This document shows positions 41,243 through 49,533 of a stretch of DNA of 64,000 nt, piece by piece. Location of the stretch: assembly GCA_036273855.1 (NCBI GenBank), contig DASUGU010000068.1, forward strand, positions 50,676 through 114,675, given 5' to 3'. Position 1 is the first letter of the stretch. The number at the start of each line of letters is the position of its first letter. The DNA is from DATEPR01 sp036273855 (GTDB lineage Bacteria; Actinomycetota; Actinomycetes; Mycobacteriales; Pseudonocardiaceae). Both the position numbers and the translations under genes were made by a program. The notes below the pieces were generated by a model, which did not search any database, was not told where the DNA came from, and saw nothing but the letters and a program-made list of their open reading frames with translations.

Positions 41243-42976
41243 TCAGCTCCGCACCCGGTTGTTACTGCCGATGGAATTCGTGTACACCGGCCCGTTGAAC
41301 GTGTACTGGTCGCCGATGGCCGCCGCCTGACTCATGAAGTCGGTGACCTCGATGCCGTGGTCCTCCAGGAACTCGCCGATCGCCCGCCACGTCCGGCCGG
41401 TCAGCAGTTGCAGGTAGCGCGTGATGTCCGCGTCCTGGAAGTAGTTCTGCGGTTCGCTGGCCGCGGCCAGCTCACGCAGGCTGTAGCTGCTGCCGTACTG
41501 CGCCGCCAGCACCACACCCCGGCCCGGCGCGATCGGCCGGATTCGACGGAACAGCGGGCCGATCCTGGGCAGCAGCGAGCCGGGCAGCCGTGTCCACTCG
41601 ATCAGCGCGTCGCGCAGCGGGCCGAGCGGTTCCAGCGGCTTGCGGTCCACGACCCGGTAGCTGTCCGCGATCGGGTACAGCACATAGGGAATCCACTCGA
41701 AGTACAGCATCCGGTCGCTCACGCCGAAGTGCAGGTACGCCGACACCGTGACGTCCCTGCTCCACGTCTCCACCCGGAAGCAGCGGTAGTAGCGCATCCA
41801 CTCCAGCGACCGCTCGGTCACGTCGGCGATGACGTCCGGCGGCACCGTCTGGCTGGGCGGCTCGTCCAGGCTGGGCAGCACGACTCTTGTCGCCGGGTCG
41901 CCGAGGTTCTGCAACAGTTCCCCGACCGGCACGACCACCTGGCTGTGCACGCTCAACTCGGCCAGCCGCGCACTCGGCGCCAGGGACGGCGCCTCGTGCA
42001 GGGCGAGCAACTGCTCGGTGACGTAGTCGTAGAGCTCGGCCAGCGTGAACGGTTCCCGGTGCGGGACGTCGATCTCGGAGTCGTCGGTTTCCTTGGCGGT
42101 CAACTGGATCGGCTCGCGCAGCGGCTCACCTCGGGCACCCGCACCGACGAACGGGTCGTAGTCGCGGTAGGCGGTCAGGTTGTCCTCCGCCGTGGCCCGC
42201 GCGATCCGCTCCAGCCGCCGCCGGTACCGCCGGTGCCCCATGCCGCGCACCCAGCGTTCGCCCGGCCACGTGTCGACGCCCGGCCCGGCGGTGAACATGC
42301 CCCGGCGGAAACTGCGGGTCAGCAGGTAGGACACGGCGTACTGGTCCAGCACGAGCACGGCCAGCGCGAGCAGCGCCAGCGTGACGCCGAGCCAGTCGAA
42401 CCCGCCCGACGAGAACGCGCCCAACCCGGGCACCGCCGCGACGGCCGACGCCCCGACCAGCGCCAGGCTCGCCGCGAGCACCGCCAGCCCGGCGAGCAGC
42501 AACGCGATGGCGACCACCCACAGCGCCCGCCGGAACCAGACGCGGGACCGGGCCGCGCGCTCCAACCGGGTCGGGCGGCCGGACCGGGCCACCCGAGCGA
42601 CGGCCATGCCGAAGCCGAACAGGAACCACGGCAGCGCGGCGCCGAACCGGGTGACCAGGAGCAGCAGCAGGATCCCCAGCAGCACCCAGTCGCGCAGCAA
42701 CCTGCGCCGCCGGGCGGCGCCCGCCTCGCGCAGCACGGTCGCCGCGTCGACGGCCGGGGACGGCGGGATCGCGCGCAGCGGCTCGGTCAGGAACTCGCGG
42801 ATCGCGAGATCGGCGAACGTCCGGTCGATGTGGGCCGCGGCGCACAGGTAGCGGGTGGCGTCGTCGCGTTGCGCCGCCGCCCGGACGGCGCTGCCGTTGC
42901 CCAGTCGCACCGGCTCGGCCGCGAACCGACCGGTCTGTTCCGTGGCGGTCATGGGGTCCTTCTCGGTCGCGGTCAT
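41243..42976 (-). CDS. Multi-pass membrane protein with C-terminal amyloid-like motif
   Basis: 577 residues. Four membrane helices (about 93-125 and 148-215, in two hairpins) are followed by a large cytoplasmic part of about 350 residues with no recognised domain. The last 20 residues (QYTFNGPVYTNSIGSNNRV) match the N-terminus of the downstream TIR protein. The protein fits a membrane transducer that recruits the TIR effector. The ATG at 42976 overlaps the sensor stop; an ATG at 42952 has a better ribosome site (GAAGGA) and would remove eight residues. Confidence 0.75.
   Translation of the reverse strand: MTATEKDPMTATEQTGRFAAEPVRLGNGSAVRAAAQRDDATRYLCAAAHIDRTFADLAIREFLTEPLRAIPPSPAVDAATVLREAGAARRRRLLRDWVLLGILLLLLVTRFGAALPWFLFGFGMAVARVARSGRPTRLERAARSRVWFRRALWVVAIALLLAGLAVLAASLALVGASAVAAVPGLGAFSSGGFDWLGVTLALLALAVLVLDQYAVSYLLTRSFRRGMFTAGPGVDTWPGERWVRGMGHRRYRRRLERIARATAEDNLTAYRDYDPFVGAGARGEPLREPIQLTAKETDDSEIDVPHREPFTLAELYDYVTEQLLALHEAPSLAPSARLAELSVHSQVVVPVGELLQNLGDPATRVVLPSLDEPPSQTVPPDVIADVTERSLEWMRYYRCFRVETWSRDVTVSAYLHFGVSDRMLYFEWIPYVLYPIADSYRVVDRKPLEPLGPLRDALIEWTRLPGSLLPRIGPLFRRIRPIAPGRGVVLAAQYGSSYSLRELAAASEPQNYFQDADITRYLQLLTGRTWRAIGEFLEDHGIEVTDFMSQAAAIGDQYTFNGPVYTNSIGSNNRVRS
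41258..41305. repeat. 48-bp imperfect direct repeat, copy in the membrane-protein gene
   Basis: Encodes (minus strand) the C-terminal amyloid-like motif. It lies 74 bases from the copy in the TIR gene, so the stop of one gene and the start of the next fall between the copies. Confidence 0.8.
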
Positions 42977-43713
42977 GGCGTCGCCGTGTTCGCCATGACG
43001 GTGAAGATCGGCTGGGTCCGCGCCCAGGTGACCTCGGTCGCCGAGACGTAGAGGAAGTACTCGGTGCCGCCGACCTCCCAGTAGCGGGAGTACACGTGCC
43101 GGGTGACGCCCGCCTTGGCGAACTCGAACTCCCAGTCGACGGCGTCGTCGCCGTGGTAGCTCACGCCGCCCAGGGCCAGCCGCTGGTAGCCGGTGTGGAT
43201 GTTGGGGTTCACCGACTCGGCGTGCTCCAGGCTGGCCAGCAGGGTGTCCGATGGCGCGGTGGTGGCGCCGTAGCGGACGAATCGGCCGCTGTCGGCCGGG
43301 TCGGTGGCCTGGTAGTAACTGTTGACCAGCGTCGGTTTCCATCCGCTGGGAATCGCTGTCGTCATATTGTCCGGTCCGCGCACCCGCGTATATCCGTCCG
43401 GCGTTCCTGACGGAATGTCCGAGGGTGGCGTGGCGGGAGTGGACAAAACCGGGACACTGCTGTCCACGGAATTTCCATCGGTGTTCACGGAAGGAGCGGG
43501 CGAGGAAAACTCCGGCGGGGCCGTCACGGTGTTTGTGTCCGGAAGTTGTTGTGGCACAGCAAGTATCTGCACGGGACCTGGGTCGGCACCGGCCGGTTGC
43601 GCCCGCAGGCTCAACACACCGAACCCGATCGCGCCGCTGATCAGAAGAAAAGCGACACCGAACACCAGTCCAACCGTCCACGAACTGGCACGGTTTGTTC
43701 GAGACGACGCCAC
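42973..43713 (-). CDS. Single-pass membrane sensor-like protein
   Basis: 246 residues. A short basic cytoplasmic tail (ASSRTNRASSW) precedes one membrane helix (about 14-36), then a Ser/Thr/Pro-rich linker (about 45-100) and an extracytoplasmic domain of about 145 residues. That domain (YTRVRGPDNMTTAIPSGW, ALGGVSYHGDDAVDWEFEF) resembles the extracellular domain found at the C-terminus of actinobacterial Ser/Thr kinases. It probably senses an outside or envelope signal for the TIR system. The GTG start at 43713 would make a leaderless mRNA. Confidence 0.75.
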   Translation of the reverse strand: MASSRTNRASSWTVGLVFGVAFLLISGAIGFGVLSLRAQPAGADPGPVQILAVPQQLPDTNTVTAPPEFSSPAPSVNTDGNSVDSSVPVLSTPATPPSDIPSGTPDGYTRVRGPDNMTTAIPSGWKPTLVNSYYQATDPADSGRFVRYGATTAPSDTLLASLEHAESVNPNIHTGYQRLALGGVSYHGDDAVDWEFEFAKAGVTRHVYSRYWEVGGTEYFLYVSATEVTWARTQPIFTVMANTATP

Positions 43714-43721
43714 GACTCCTG

Positions 43722-43728
43722 TTATACA
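43722..43728. promoter_or_regulatory. Overlapping divergent -10 elements of the TIR island
   Basis: The 7-base TTATACA reads TATACA on the plus strand and TATAAC (43727-43722) on the minus strand. Start codons lie nine bases away on each side (43713 GTG, 43738 ATG), so both transcripts are predicted leaderless and one protein could control both. The -35 elements are weak. Confidence 0.5.
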
Positions 43729-43737
43729 CTTCGGCGC

Positions 43738-44628
43738 ATGACCGGCACAGGCGAATCGTGGACATCTTCGGCGCCTCGGACAAAGATTGACGTCTGGTTG
43801 AAGTGGACCATGGCCGATTCGGCGCAGATCGATTCGATCGTGACCGCCGTGCGCTCCGGCACGGTCGTCGACCATGTCGCCGGACACGACCCGCTGGTGG
43901 TGGCGCTGGTCGCCGTCGCCGACGGCGAGTACGCGCGGGCCACCCGGGTGCTGGCCAAGGCCGAACAGACCGCGCGGACCGTCACCGCCCGCGCGGACAT
44001 CCTCGCGCTGCAGGGCAACTGGGCCGGGGCGAGCCTGCTGTACCGCCGGGCCGTCGAACTGGACGGTGCCGACCCGGTCGCGCTGCTGGGCCGGGCGGTG
44101 GCGGCCGTCTCCCGGCATCGGGCCACGTTCGCCGAGAGCGAGGTGCGGTCACTGCGGGACCGGTTCGGCGACGGTCCGGTGCTGCGGCACTACCTGGTGC
44201 TGGCGCTGGTGTGCCGGGCGGGCGAGGTGTGCGCGGTGAGCCGGGACGGCCGGCCGGTGATCACGTCCACCGCGCAACTGGCCGAGTGCGAACGGATCGC
44301 GGCGCAGCTGACCGGCCGGCCGGTCGACGACACCGACCTCGCGGCGGCCGCCGCCGGGCTGACCGAGCAGGTGTCGGGCAGCCGGGAGTGGCGGTGGCGG
44401 CGGATCGGCGCCAACACCGGCATCCTCGCCGGACTGCTGGCGCTGTCCCTGGTCGTCGCCCTGTTCACCGGGCTCGGGCACGATCCGGCGATGGCGATCG
44501 GCTCGCTGGTCGTCGGCGCGGGCACCCTGTACCTCTACGTGGTCACCAACCGCAGGCCGGTCTGGGAACTACGTGCCTTGGGCATGGCCCACATGATCAC
44601 AGCGCCGACGAAGTCCGCAGTGGACTGA
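43738..44628 (+). CDS. Helical-repeat protein with C-terminal membrane hairpin
   Basis: 296 residues. The N-terminal two thirds is Ala-rich helical repeat, probably TPR-like (DGEYARATRVLAKAEQTARTV, ASLLYRRAVELDGADPVALLGRAVAAVS). Two membrane helices follow (about 226-246 and 250-270). The gene is divergent from the sensor gene and shares its promoter region, so it may be part of the TIR system as a scaffold or inhibitor. A second ATG at 43810 is possible. Confidence 0.7.
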   Translation: MTGTGESWTSSAPRTKIDVWLKWTMADSAQIDSIVTAVRSGTVVDHVAGHDPLVVALVAVADGEYARATRVLAKAEQTARTVTARADILALQGNWAGASLLYRRAVELDGADPVALLGRAVAAVSRHRATFAESEVRSLRDRFGDGPVLRHYLVLALVCRAGEVCAVSRDGRPVITSTAQLAECERIAAQLTGRPVDDTDLAAAAAGLTEQVSGSREWRWRRIGANTGILAGLLALSLVVALFTGLGHDPAMAIGSLVVGAGTLYLYVVTNRRPVWELRALGMAHMITAPTKSAVD

Positions 44629-44715
44629 GCGGCCGGTTCCCGCTCGGCCGGCGCCACGCCCCACCCGACCGCATAATCGACGACACCTCACTTCCGCCGG
44701 TAGAAGGTGATCGCC

Positions 44716-45567
44716 GTGGCCGAGCTGAACTATGCCGTGCACGTCTCCCCGTCGCTGCCACTCGCCGCGGCCGCGGGCCTCACCCCGCCCGACGGGTCCG
44801 TTCCGGTCTGGTCGCCGCTGTCCAGCACCCTGGTCTACGGCCCGACCGAGGCACTGCTCGTCGACCCACCCGTCACCCGCGACCAGGGCGCCGCCGTCGT
44901 GGCATGGGCCGAGCGGATCGGCCGCACGGTGACCACCGTGTACGTCACGCACCAGCACGGCGACCACTGGTACGCCACCGCCGAGATCGTCACCGCCTTC
45001 CCCGGTGCCAGCGTGGTCGCCACGCAGGGCACGGTCGACGGCATGCACGCGCTCAACCCCGGCGGGCGGCGGCCGCCGCTGTGGGACGCGATCCTGCCCG
45101 GCCAGATCGGCAACACCCCCGTGCTCGCCGAACCGGTGTCCGGCGAGCTCACCGTCGACGGACAGCCGGTGCTGCCGATCGAGGTCGGGCACAGCGACAC
45201 CGACGCGTCCACCGTGCTGCACGTGCCGTCGCTGGACCTCGTCGTCGCGGGCGACGTGATCTACAACCACGTGCACCAGTACCTGGCCGAATCCGCAGAC
45301 GGTGGTGTCGACCAGTGGCTCGCCGCGATCGACCGGGTCGCCGGGCTGCACCCGAAGGCGATCGTCGCCGGACACAAGGACCCGGCCCGCGACGACGCGC
45401 CGTCGATCGTCGACGACACCCGCCGCTACCTGGCGACCGCGGCCGAGGTGCTCGCCGAACAGCCAGGCAGGCAGGGCTACTTCGACCGGATGGTCACGGC
45501 GTTCCCCACCTGGCTCAACCCCACCATCGCCTGGCTGTCCGCGGTGCGCCTGTTCGCCGCCGGGTGA
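44716..45567 (+). CDS. Metallo-beta-lactamase-fold hydrolase
   Basis: 283 residues with the zinc motif THQHGDHW, a later metal His in VGHSDTD, the bridging Asp in VAGDVIYN and His in VAGHKDP. The family includes lactonases, glyoxalases and sulfur dioxygenases. A GAAGG site at 44703-44707 supports GTG at 44716; GTG at 44707 is in frame. It stands alone; the substrate is unknown. Confidence 0.88.
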   Translation: MAELNYAVHVSPSLPLAAAAGLTPPDGSVPVWSPLSSTLVYGPTEALLVDPPVTRDQGAAVVAWAERIGRTVTTVYVTHQHGDHWYATAEIVTAFPGASVVATQGTVDGMHALNPGGRRPPLWDAILPGQIGNTPVLAEPVSGELTVDGQPVLPIEVGHSDTDASTVLHVPSLDLVVAGDVIYNHVHQYLAESADGGVDQWLAAIDRVAGLHPKAIVAGHKDPARDDAPSIVDDTRRYLATAAEVLAEQPGRQGYFDRMVTAFPTWLNPTIAWLSAVRLFAAG

Positions 45568-45571
45568 GTGA

Positions 45572-46993
45572 TCAGCGGTAGCAGTAGGAATCGGACGACG
45601 CGTCGCCGCCGGAGAGCCGGATCTGGTGGGCGCGCAGGCCGCGGAACTGGTCGCCGTGCGGGAAGAACCGTTCGTCGATCGTGAGCCCGCCGCCGCTGTC
45701 CGGGTCGGTGTCCAGCTTGGCCAGCCACGCCCCGACACCGTCCGGGTAGAACTGGTCGTCCCACGCCCCGTACAGCGAGTTGGTCACGTAGACCCGTCGA
45801 CCGTCCCTGCTCACCTCGACCATCTGCGGCCCGCCGGCCAGCGCACTGTCCGGTTCGGACGGATGGCCCACGCGGCCGACGATGCCGCCCAGCCGGATCG
45901 ACCCGACCTCGCGCGGGTGCGCCGGATCGCTCACGTCGTACTGCTTCAGCTCGCCGGTGCCCCAGCAGGACACGTAGAGGAACCGGTCGTCGACGGACAG
46001 GTTGATGTCGGTCACCAGCGGTGGCACGGCCCCGAAGGGCTGCAGGGCGGGCGGGAGCTGCTCGGTGGGCGCCGGCTCGGCGGGAATGGTGATCACCTTG
46101 TCCACCCGCCACTGGTCGCCGTCGCGATGCCACCGCCACACCGAAGCGGACAGGTCCGCCGTGCTCACCACGACCCCGACGAAACCCCACGTCGCCTCCG
46201 GATCGTGCGACGGCCGCAGTTCCAACACCATCTGGTGCTCGTCGCCGAGGTCGACCCGCTGCCGGTGCTTGCCCTCCGCCAGGTCCCAGAAGTGCAGCGC
46301 GTGCCCGTACTTGTTGCTCAGCAACAGTTCCGGGTTGATGCCGTCCTCGATCATCGACGGCGTGCCCCATTCGCTGGTGATCAGCGTGTTCTGGTTCAGG
46401 TGCCACCACGCGTCGTAGGCCAGATACTGCGGGCCGCGGTCGGTCTCCCACGCGCGCACCACGTCGAACGTGTCGTGGTCCAGCAGCGCGATCCCGCCCG
46501 GCCCCTCGGCGCCGTTCGCGCCGCCCAGGCAGGACAGGAAGATCCCGTCCGGTCCGCAGTGCAGCGTGTGCGGTCGTGAGTAGCCTGCCTGCTCGGCCAG
46601 TTGGCTGCCCGGCACGGTCCGCACCAGCGTGGGCTGCCTCGGGTCCGGTTGCGTGTCGTAGACGTGGATGTCCGACGAGCGCAGGCCGGGCAGCAGCAGG
46701 TACCTGCGGTGCAGGCCGTCACTGTGGTGTCCGGCATGGGACAGCGCGCTGCTGCACGCGTTCCAGCCGAAGTGGTGCAGTTCGTCGCCCCTGGTCGGCA
46801 GGTCGCTCCAGCCGACGATGTCGCCGTAGCGGTCCGACGCCGGATCGGTGTCCAGCACGACCAGTGCGTCCGGTCGCTGCGCGCCGCGGTCGAACGCGAC
46901 CAGATAGGCGAGGGTTTCCGGTGGCGCGGCGATCGCGTCCGACGCGCTGCGGTAGAAGGTCGGGTCGGTGTCGTGTTGGGTGGGCTGACCCAT
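45572..46993 (-). CDS. SBP56 / methanethiol oxidase family protein
   Basis: 473-residue selenium-binding protein 56 family member, a beta-propeller. Conserved segments: LHHFGWNACSSAL with the family Cys, SRPHTLHCGPDGIFLSCLG, TSEWGTP, and the metal-binding His/Asp in PLVTDINLSVDDRFLYVSCWGTGEL. Bacterial members are copper-dependent methanethiol oxidases giving formaldehyde, H2S and H2O2. The ATG at 46993 follows GGAGAGCG; an upstream in-frame start adds 15 residues. It converges with the metallo-hydrolase gene. Confidence 0.9.
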   Translation of the reverse strand: MGQPTQHDTDPTFYRSASDAIAAPPETLAYLVAFDRGAQRPDALVVLDTDPASDRYGDIVGWSDLPTRGDELHHFGWNACSSALSHAGHHSDGLHRRYLLLPGLRSSDIHVYDTQPDPRQPTLVRTVPGSQLAEQAGYSRPHTLHCGPDGIFLSCLGGANGAEGPGGIALLDHDTFDVVRAWETDRGPQYLAYDAWWHLNQNTLITSEWGTPSMIEDGINPELLLSNKYGHALHFWDLAEGKHRQRVDLGDEHQMVLELRPSHDPEATWGFVGVVVSTADLSASVWRWHRDGDQWRVDKVITIPAEPAPTEQLPPALQPFGAVPPLVTDINLSVDDRFLYVSCWGTGELKQYDVSDPAHPREVGSIRLGGIVGRVGHPSEPDSALAGGPQMVEVSRDGRRVYVTNSLYGAWDDQFYPDGVGAWLAKLDTDPDSGGGLTIDERFFPHGDQFRGLRAHQIRLSGGDASSDSYCYR

Positions 46994-47121
46994 CGCGCTC
47001 TCCTTTGACCTCGTGGATACTCCAGCGTCGCTCACCACACCGCCGTCGTCCAGTTGGGCTCAGCTCGTGGACGGGCGAAATCCGCTGGTGGGCGCACTCT
47101 CCGGCATGCCACGCTGACCGT

Positions 47122-47877
47122 GTGTTGAGCCAGGCCGGGATCGACTCGTTCGTCAGGGACGGGTTCGTCGCCGTACGGGGTGCCGTGCCCGAGGACGTGG
47201 TCCGGGAGTGCCAGGACGAGATCTGGTCCGCGCTGGGCACCCACGGGGTTCGCCGCGACGAGCCGTCCACCTGGCGCGATCCGGTGGTGCGCGTGCCCTG
47301 CCCGGAGAGCCCGGCGTTCGCCGCTGCGGGCACGCGGCCGGTGCTGTGGGAGGCGTTCGACCAGTTGATCGGCGAGGGTCGCTGGTGGCGCAGGCAGGGG
47401 GTCGGCGGGTCGATCCCGGTGCGGTTCCCCAGCCGGGCCGATCCCGGCGACGCCGGTTGGCACATCGAGGGCAGCTTCGACCAGGGCGGCGAGTGGTGGG
47501 TCAACCATCGCTCCCGGGAACGCGGCCTGCTGGCGCTGTACCTGTTCAGTGACGTGGACGAGGTCAGCGCGCCCACCCGCGTGCGGGTCGGTTCGCACCG
47601 GGACGCCGCCCGTGCGCTGCGACCGTCGGGCGACGACGGGGTGCCGTTCGGCCGGGCCGCGTACCTGGCCGCGCACGCCAGCGTCGACCGGCCGACCGCA
47701 CTGGTCACCGGTCGGGCGGGCGATGTCTTCCTGTGCCACCCGTTCCTGGTGCACGCCGCGTCCTGGCCGCACACCGGACACCTGCCCAGGATCCTGGCCC
47801 AGCCCGGAGTGGCTGTCCACGAACCGTTTCCGCTGGTACCGCCGCTGAGTCCGGTCGAAATCGCGATCTCCGGTTGA
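47122..47877 (+). CDS. Phytanoyl-CoA dioxygenase (PhyH) family protein
   Basis: 251-residue Fe(II)/2-oxoglutarate-type oxygenase. It begins FVRDGFVAVRGAVPEDVV, the usual PhyH start. The HxE/D pair is HIEGSF, a variant with Glu instead of Asp, and the distal His is in DVFLCHPFLVHAASW, with an Arg near RILAQPG for 2-oxoglutarate. It would hydroxylate a small molecule. The start is GTG at 47122, divergent from the SBP56 gene. Confidence 0.8.
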   Translation: MLSQAGIDSFVRDGFVAVRGAVPEDVVRECQDEIWSALGTHGVRRDEPSTWRDPVVRVPCPESPAFAAAGTRPVLWEAFDQLIGEGRWWRRQGVGGSIPVRFPSRADPGDAGWHIEGSFDQGGEWWVNHRSRERGLLALYLFSDVDEVSAPTRVRVGSHRDAARALRPSGDDGVPFGRAAYLAAHASVDRPTALVTGRAGDVFLCHPFLVHAASWPHTGHLPRILAQPGVAVHEPFPLVPPLSPVEIAISG

Positions 47878-48064
47878 GCGGCCCGATTCCGACCTGCGGA
47901 AAACTCCTGACCGGTGACCATTCCTTTTGTTTCCCGGTGCAATATTTGTTGCTACACAAGCACAATCTCATTCGCCAACACTTGGTCCGGTCGACCCGTA
48001 ACGAACCTTCCACTGTTGCCGGAGCGGGTATCTTTACCGGACCCTGACATACCGCGCGCTAGCG

Positions 48065-48092
48065 ACGATCACTTGCCGTGTCAGGTGATCGT
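48065..48092 (+). promoter_or_regulatory. Hairpin-forming inverted repeat upstream of the MFS gene
   Basis: ACGATCAC (48065-48072) pairs with GTGATCGT (48085-48092); three further inner pairs, one a G-T wobble, extend the stem to 11 with a six-base loop. GTGCGTTTTC follows. It may be an operator or a leader attenuator of the gene at 48160. Just upstream (47920-47990) the DNA is clearly AT-richer than its surroundings. Confidence 0.45.
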
Positions 48093-48159
48093 GCGTTTTC
48101 GTGCGGCCGACATGCGCGCACAACGGAGTGATTCCGCATGTGCCAGGAAGGAGTGGGTC

Positions 48160-49446
48160 ATGGCCGGAGGAACCGGCAGTCCGACCCGTGGCCGCTGGGG
48201 AATCGTGGTGGCAGCGGTTCTGCTGCAACTCGCCCTGGGTGCCGTGTACGCCTGGAGCGTGTTCTCCAAGGCGTTACAGGCCACGGGCAGTGATTTCGCG
48301 TTGTCCAAGTCGGCGGCGGCGGTGCCGTTCTCCGTCGACATCGGCATGATCTTCATCGGCACGTTCATCGGCGGCCGCATCCAGGACAAGCGGGGCCCAC
48401 GCGCGGTCGCGTTGGCCGGCGGTGTCATCTACGCGATCGGCGTGCTGGTGGCCGGTCTGGCGAGCAGCTCGAGCCAGTTCTGGCTGCTGGTCGTCGGTTA
48501 CGGCGTCATCGCTGGCTTCGGTCTCGGCCTGGCCTACATCGTGCCGATCGCGATGCTGCAGAAGTGGTTCCCCGACCACCGTGGCCTGATCACCGGCATC
48601 GCGGTGGGCGGCTTCGGTTTCGGTGCCGTGATCACGTCACCGGTCGCGCAGAAGCTGGTCGCGCACTACGCGGCCGTGCCGACGCGGTCCTTCCTGTGGC
48701 TCGGCGCCGCCTACCTGATCATGGTGGTCATCGGGGGGTCGTTCTTCAAGAACCCGCCCGAGGGCTACACCGTGCCGGGGTGGACGCAGCCGGCCCGCAG
48801 TGCCGTCGTGGTCACGTCGGACAACCTGTCGCTGAACCAGGCCCTGCGCACGCCGCAGTGGTACCTGCTGACGTTGACCCTGACACTCAATGTCACCGCG
48901 GGCATCGCGCTGATCTCGGTGGCCGCGGCCGCCGCGTCCGACATCGCGGGCTACTCCGCGGCGGGCGCGGCGACACTGGTCGGCATCATGGGCCTGTTCA
49001 ACGGCGGTGGCCGGGTGTTCTGGGGCTGGGTGTCGACGCACATCGGCAGGATGACGGCATTCATGTGCATGCTCGGCATCCAGGCGCTGTGCTTCTTCCT
49101 GCTCCCGCACATCGGCGCCGCTGCCGTGTTCGCCGTCCTGACCGCACTGGTGTACCTGTGCTACGGCGGCGGTTTCGGCACCATGCCGGCCACGGCCGGC
49201 GACTTCTTCGGGCTGCGCAACGCGGGCGCGGTGTACGGCCTGATGATCATCGGGTGGAGCATCGGTGGCGTCGTCGGACCACTGCTGGTCGCGGCGTTGA
49301 TCGACGGCACGTCCTACACGCTGGCGTTCACCACGATCGGTGTCATCGCCGCCGTGGCGCTGATCCTGCCGATCGTGACCAAGCCGCGTGCCCAGGTGTC
49401 GGCCGACGTTCCGGCCACCGCCGCGGCCCGGCCGGTCACGCCGTAA
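48160..49446 (+). CDS. MFS transporter, OFA (oxalate/formate antiporter) family
   Basis: 428 residues with twelve membrane helices. OFA features: ALGAVYAWSVFSKAL in helix 1, the loop GRIQDKRGPRAVALAGG, GFGLGLAYIVPIAMLQKWFPDHRGLITGIAVGGFGFG, and the NPPEGY segment after helix 6. It would exchange or import a small carboxylate. The ATG at 48160 has an AAGGAG site; an upstream in-frame start at 47914 lies in non-coding DNA. Confidence 0.92.
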   Translation: MAGGTGSPTRGRWGIVVAAVLLQLALGAVYAWSVFSKALQATGSDFALSKSAAAVPFSVDIGMIFIGTFIGGRIQDKRGPRAVALAGGVIYAIGVLVAGLASSSSQFWLLVVGYGVIAGFGLGLAYIVPIAMLQKWFPDHRGLITGIAVGGFGFGAVITSPVAQKLVAHYAAVPTRSFLWLGAAYLIMVVIGGSFFKNPPEGYTVPGWTQPARSAVVVTSDNLSLNQALRTPQWYLLTLTLTLNVTAGIALISVAAAAASDIAGYSAAGAATLVGIMGLFNGGGRVFWGWVSTHIGRMTAFMCMLGIQALCFFLLPHIGAAAVFAVLTALVYLCYGGGFGTMPATAGDFFGLRNAGAVYGLMIIGWSIGGVVGPLLVAALIDGTSYTLAFTTIGVIAAVALILPIVTKPRAQVSADVPATAAARPVTP

Positions 49447-49533
49447 TTTCGTTGGCACGCCTGTGGCGGGACCCGGTCGGGTCCCGCCACACGTGTCTAA
49501 CCTTGCGGAGGCGACCGACCGAAGGAGTTCGCT

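Noticed and set aside
41243..43783. One 846-codon protein covering both the sensor and the transducer
   Set aside because: The upstream part is in the wrong frame for the sensor domain, which is clearly encoded in another frame with its own start; the ATGA overlap at 42973-42976 fits two genes.
45572..49446. Sulfur/C1 pathway joining methanethiol oxidase, PhyH and OFA transporter
   Set aside because: The genes have different orientations and separate promoters, and no formaldehyde or formate enzymes are adjacent.
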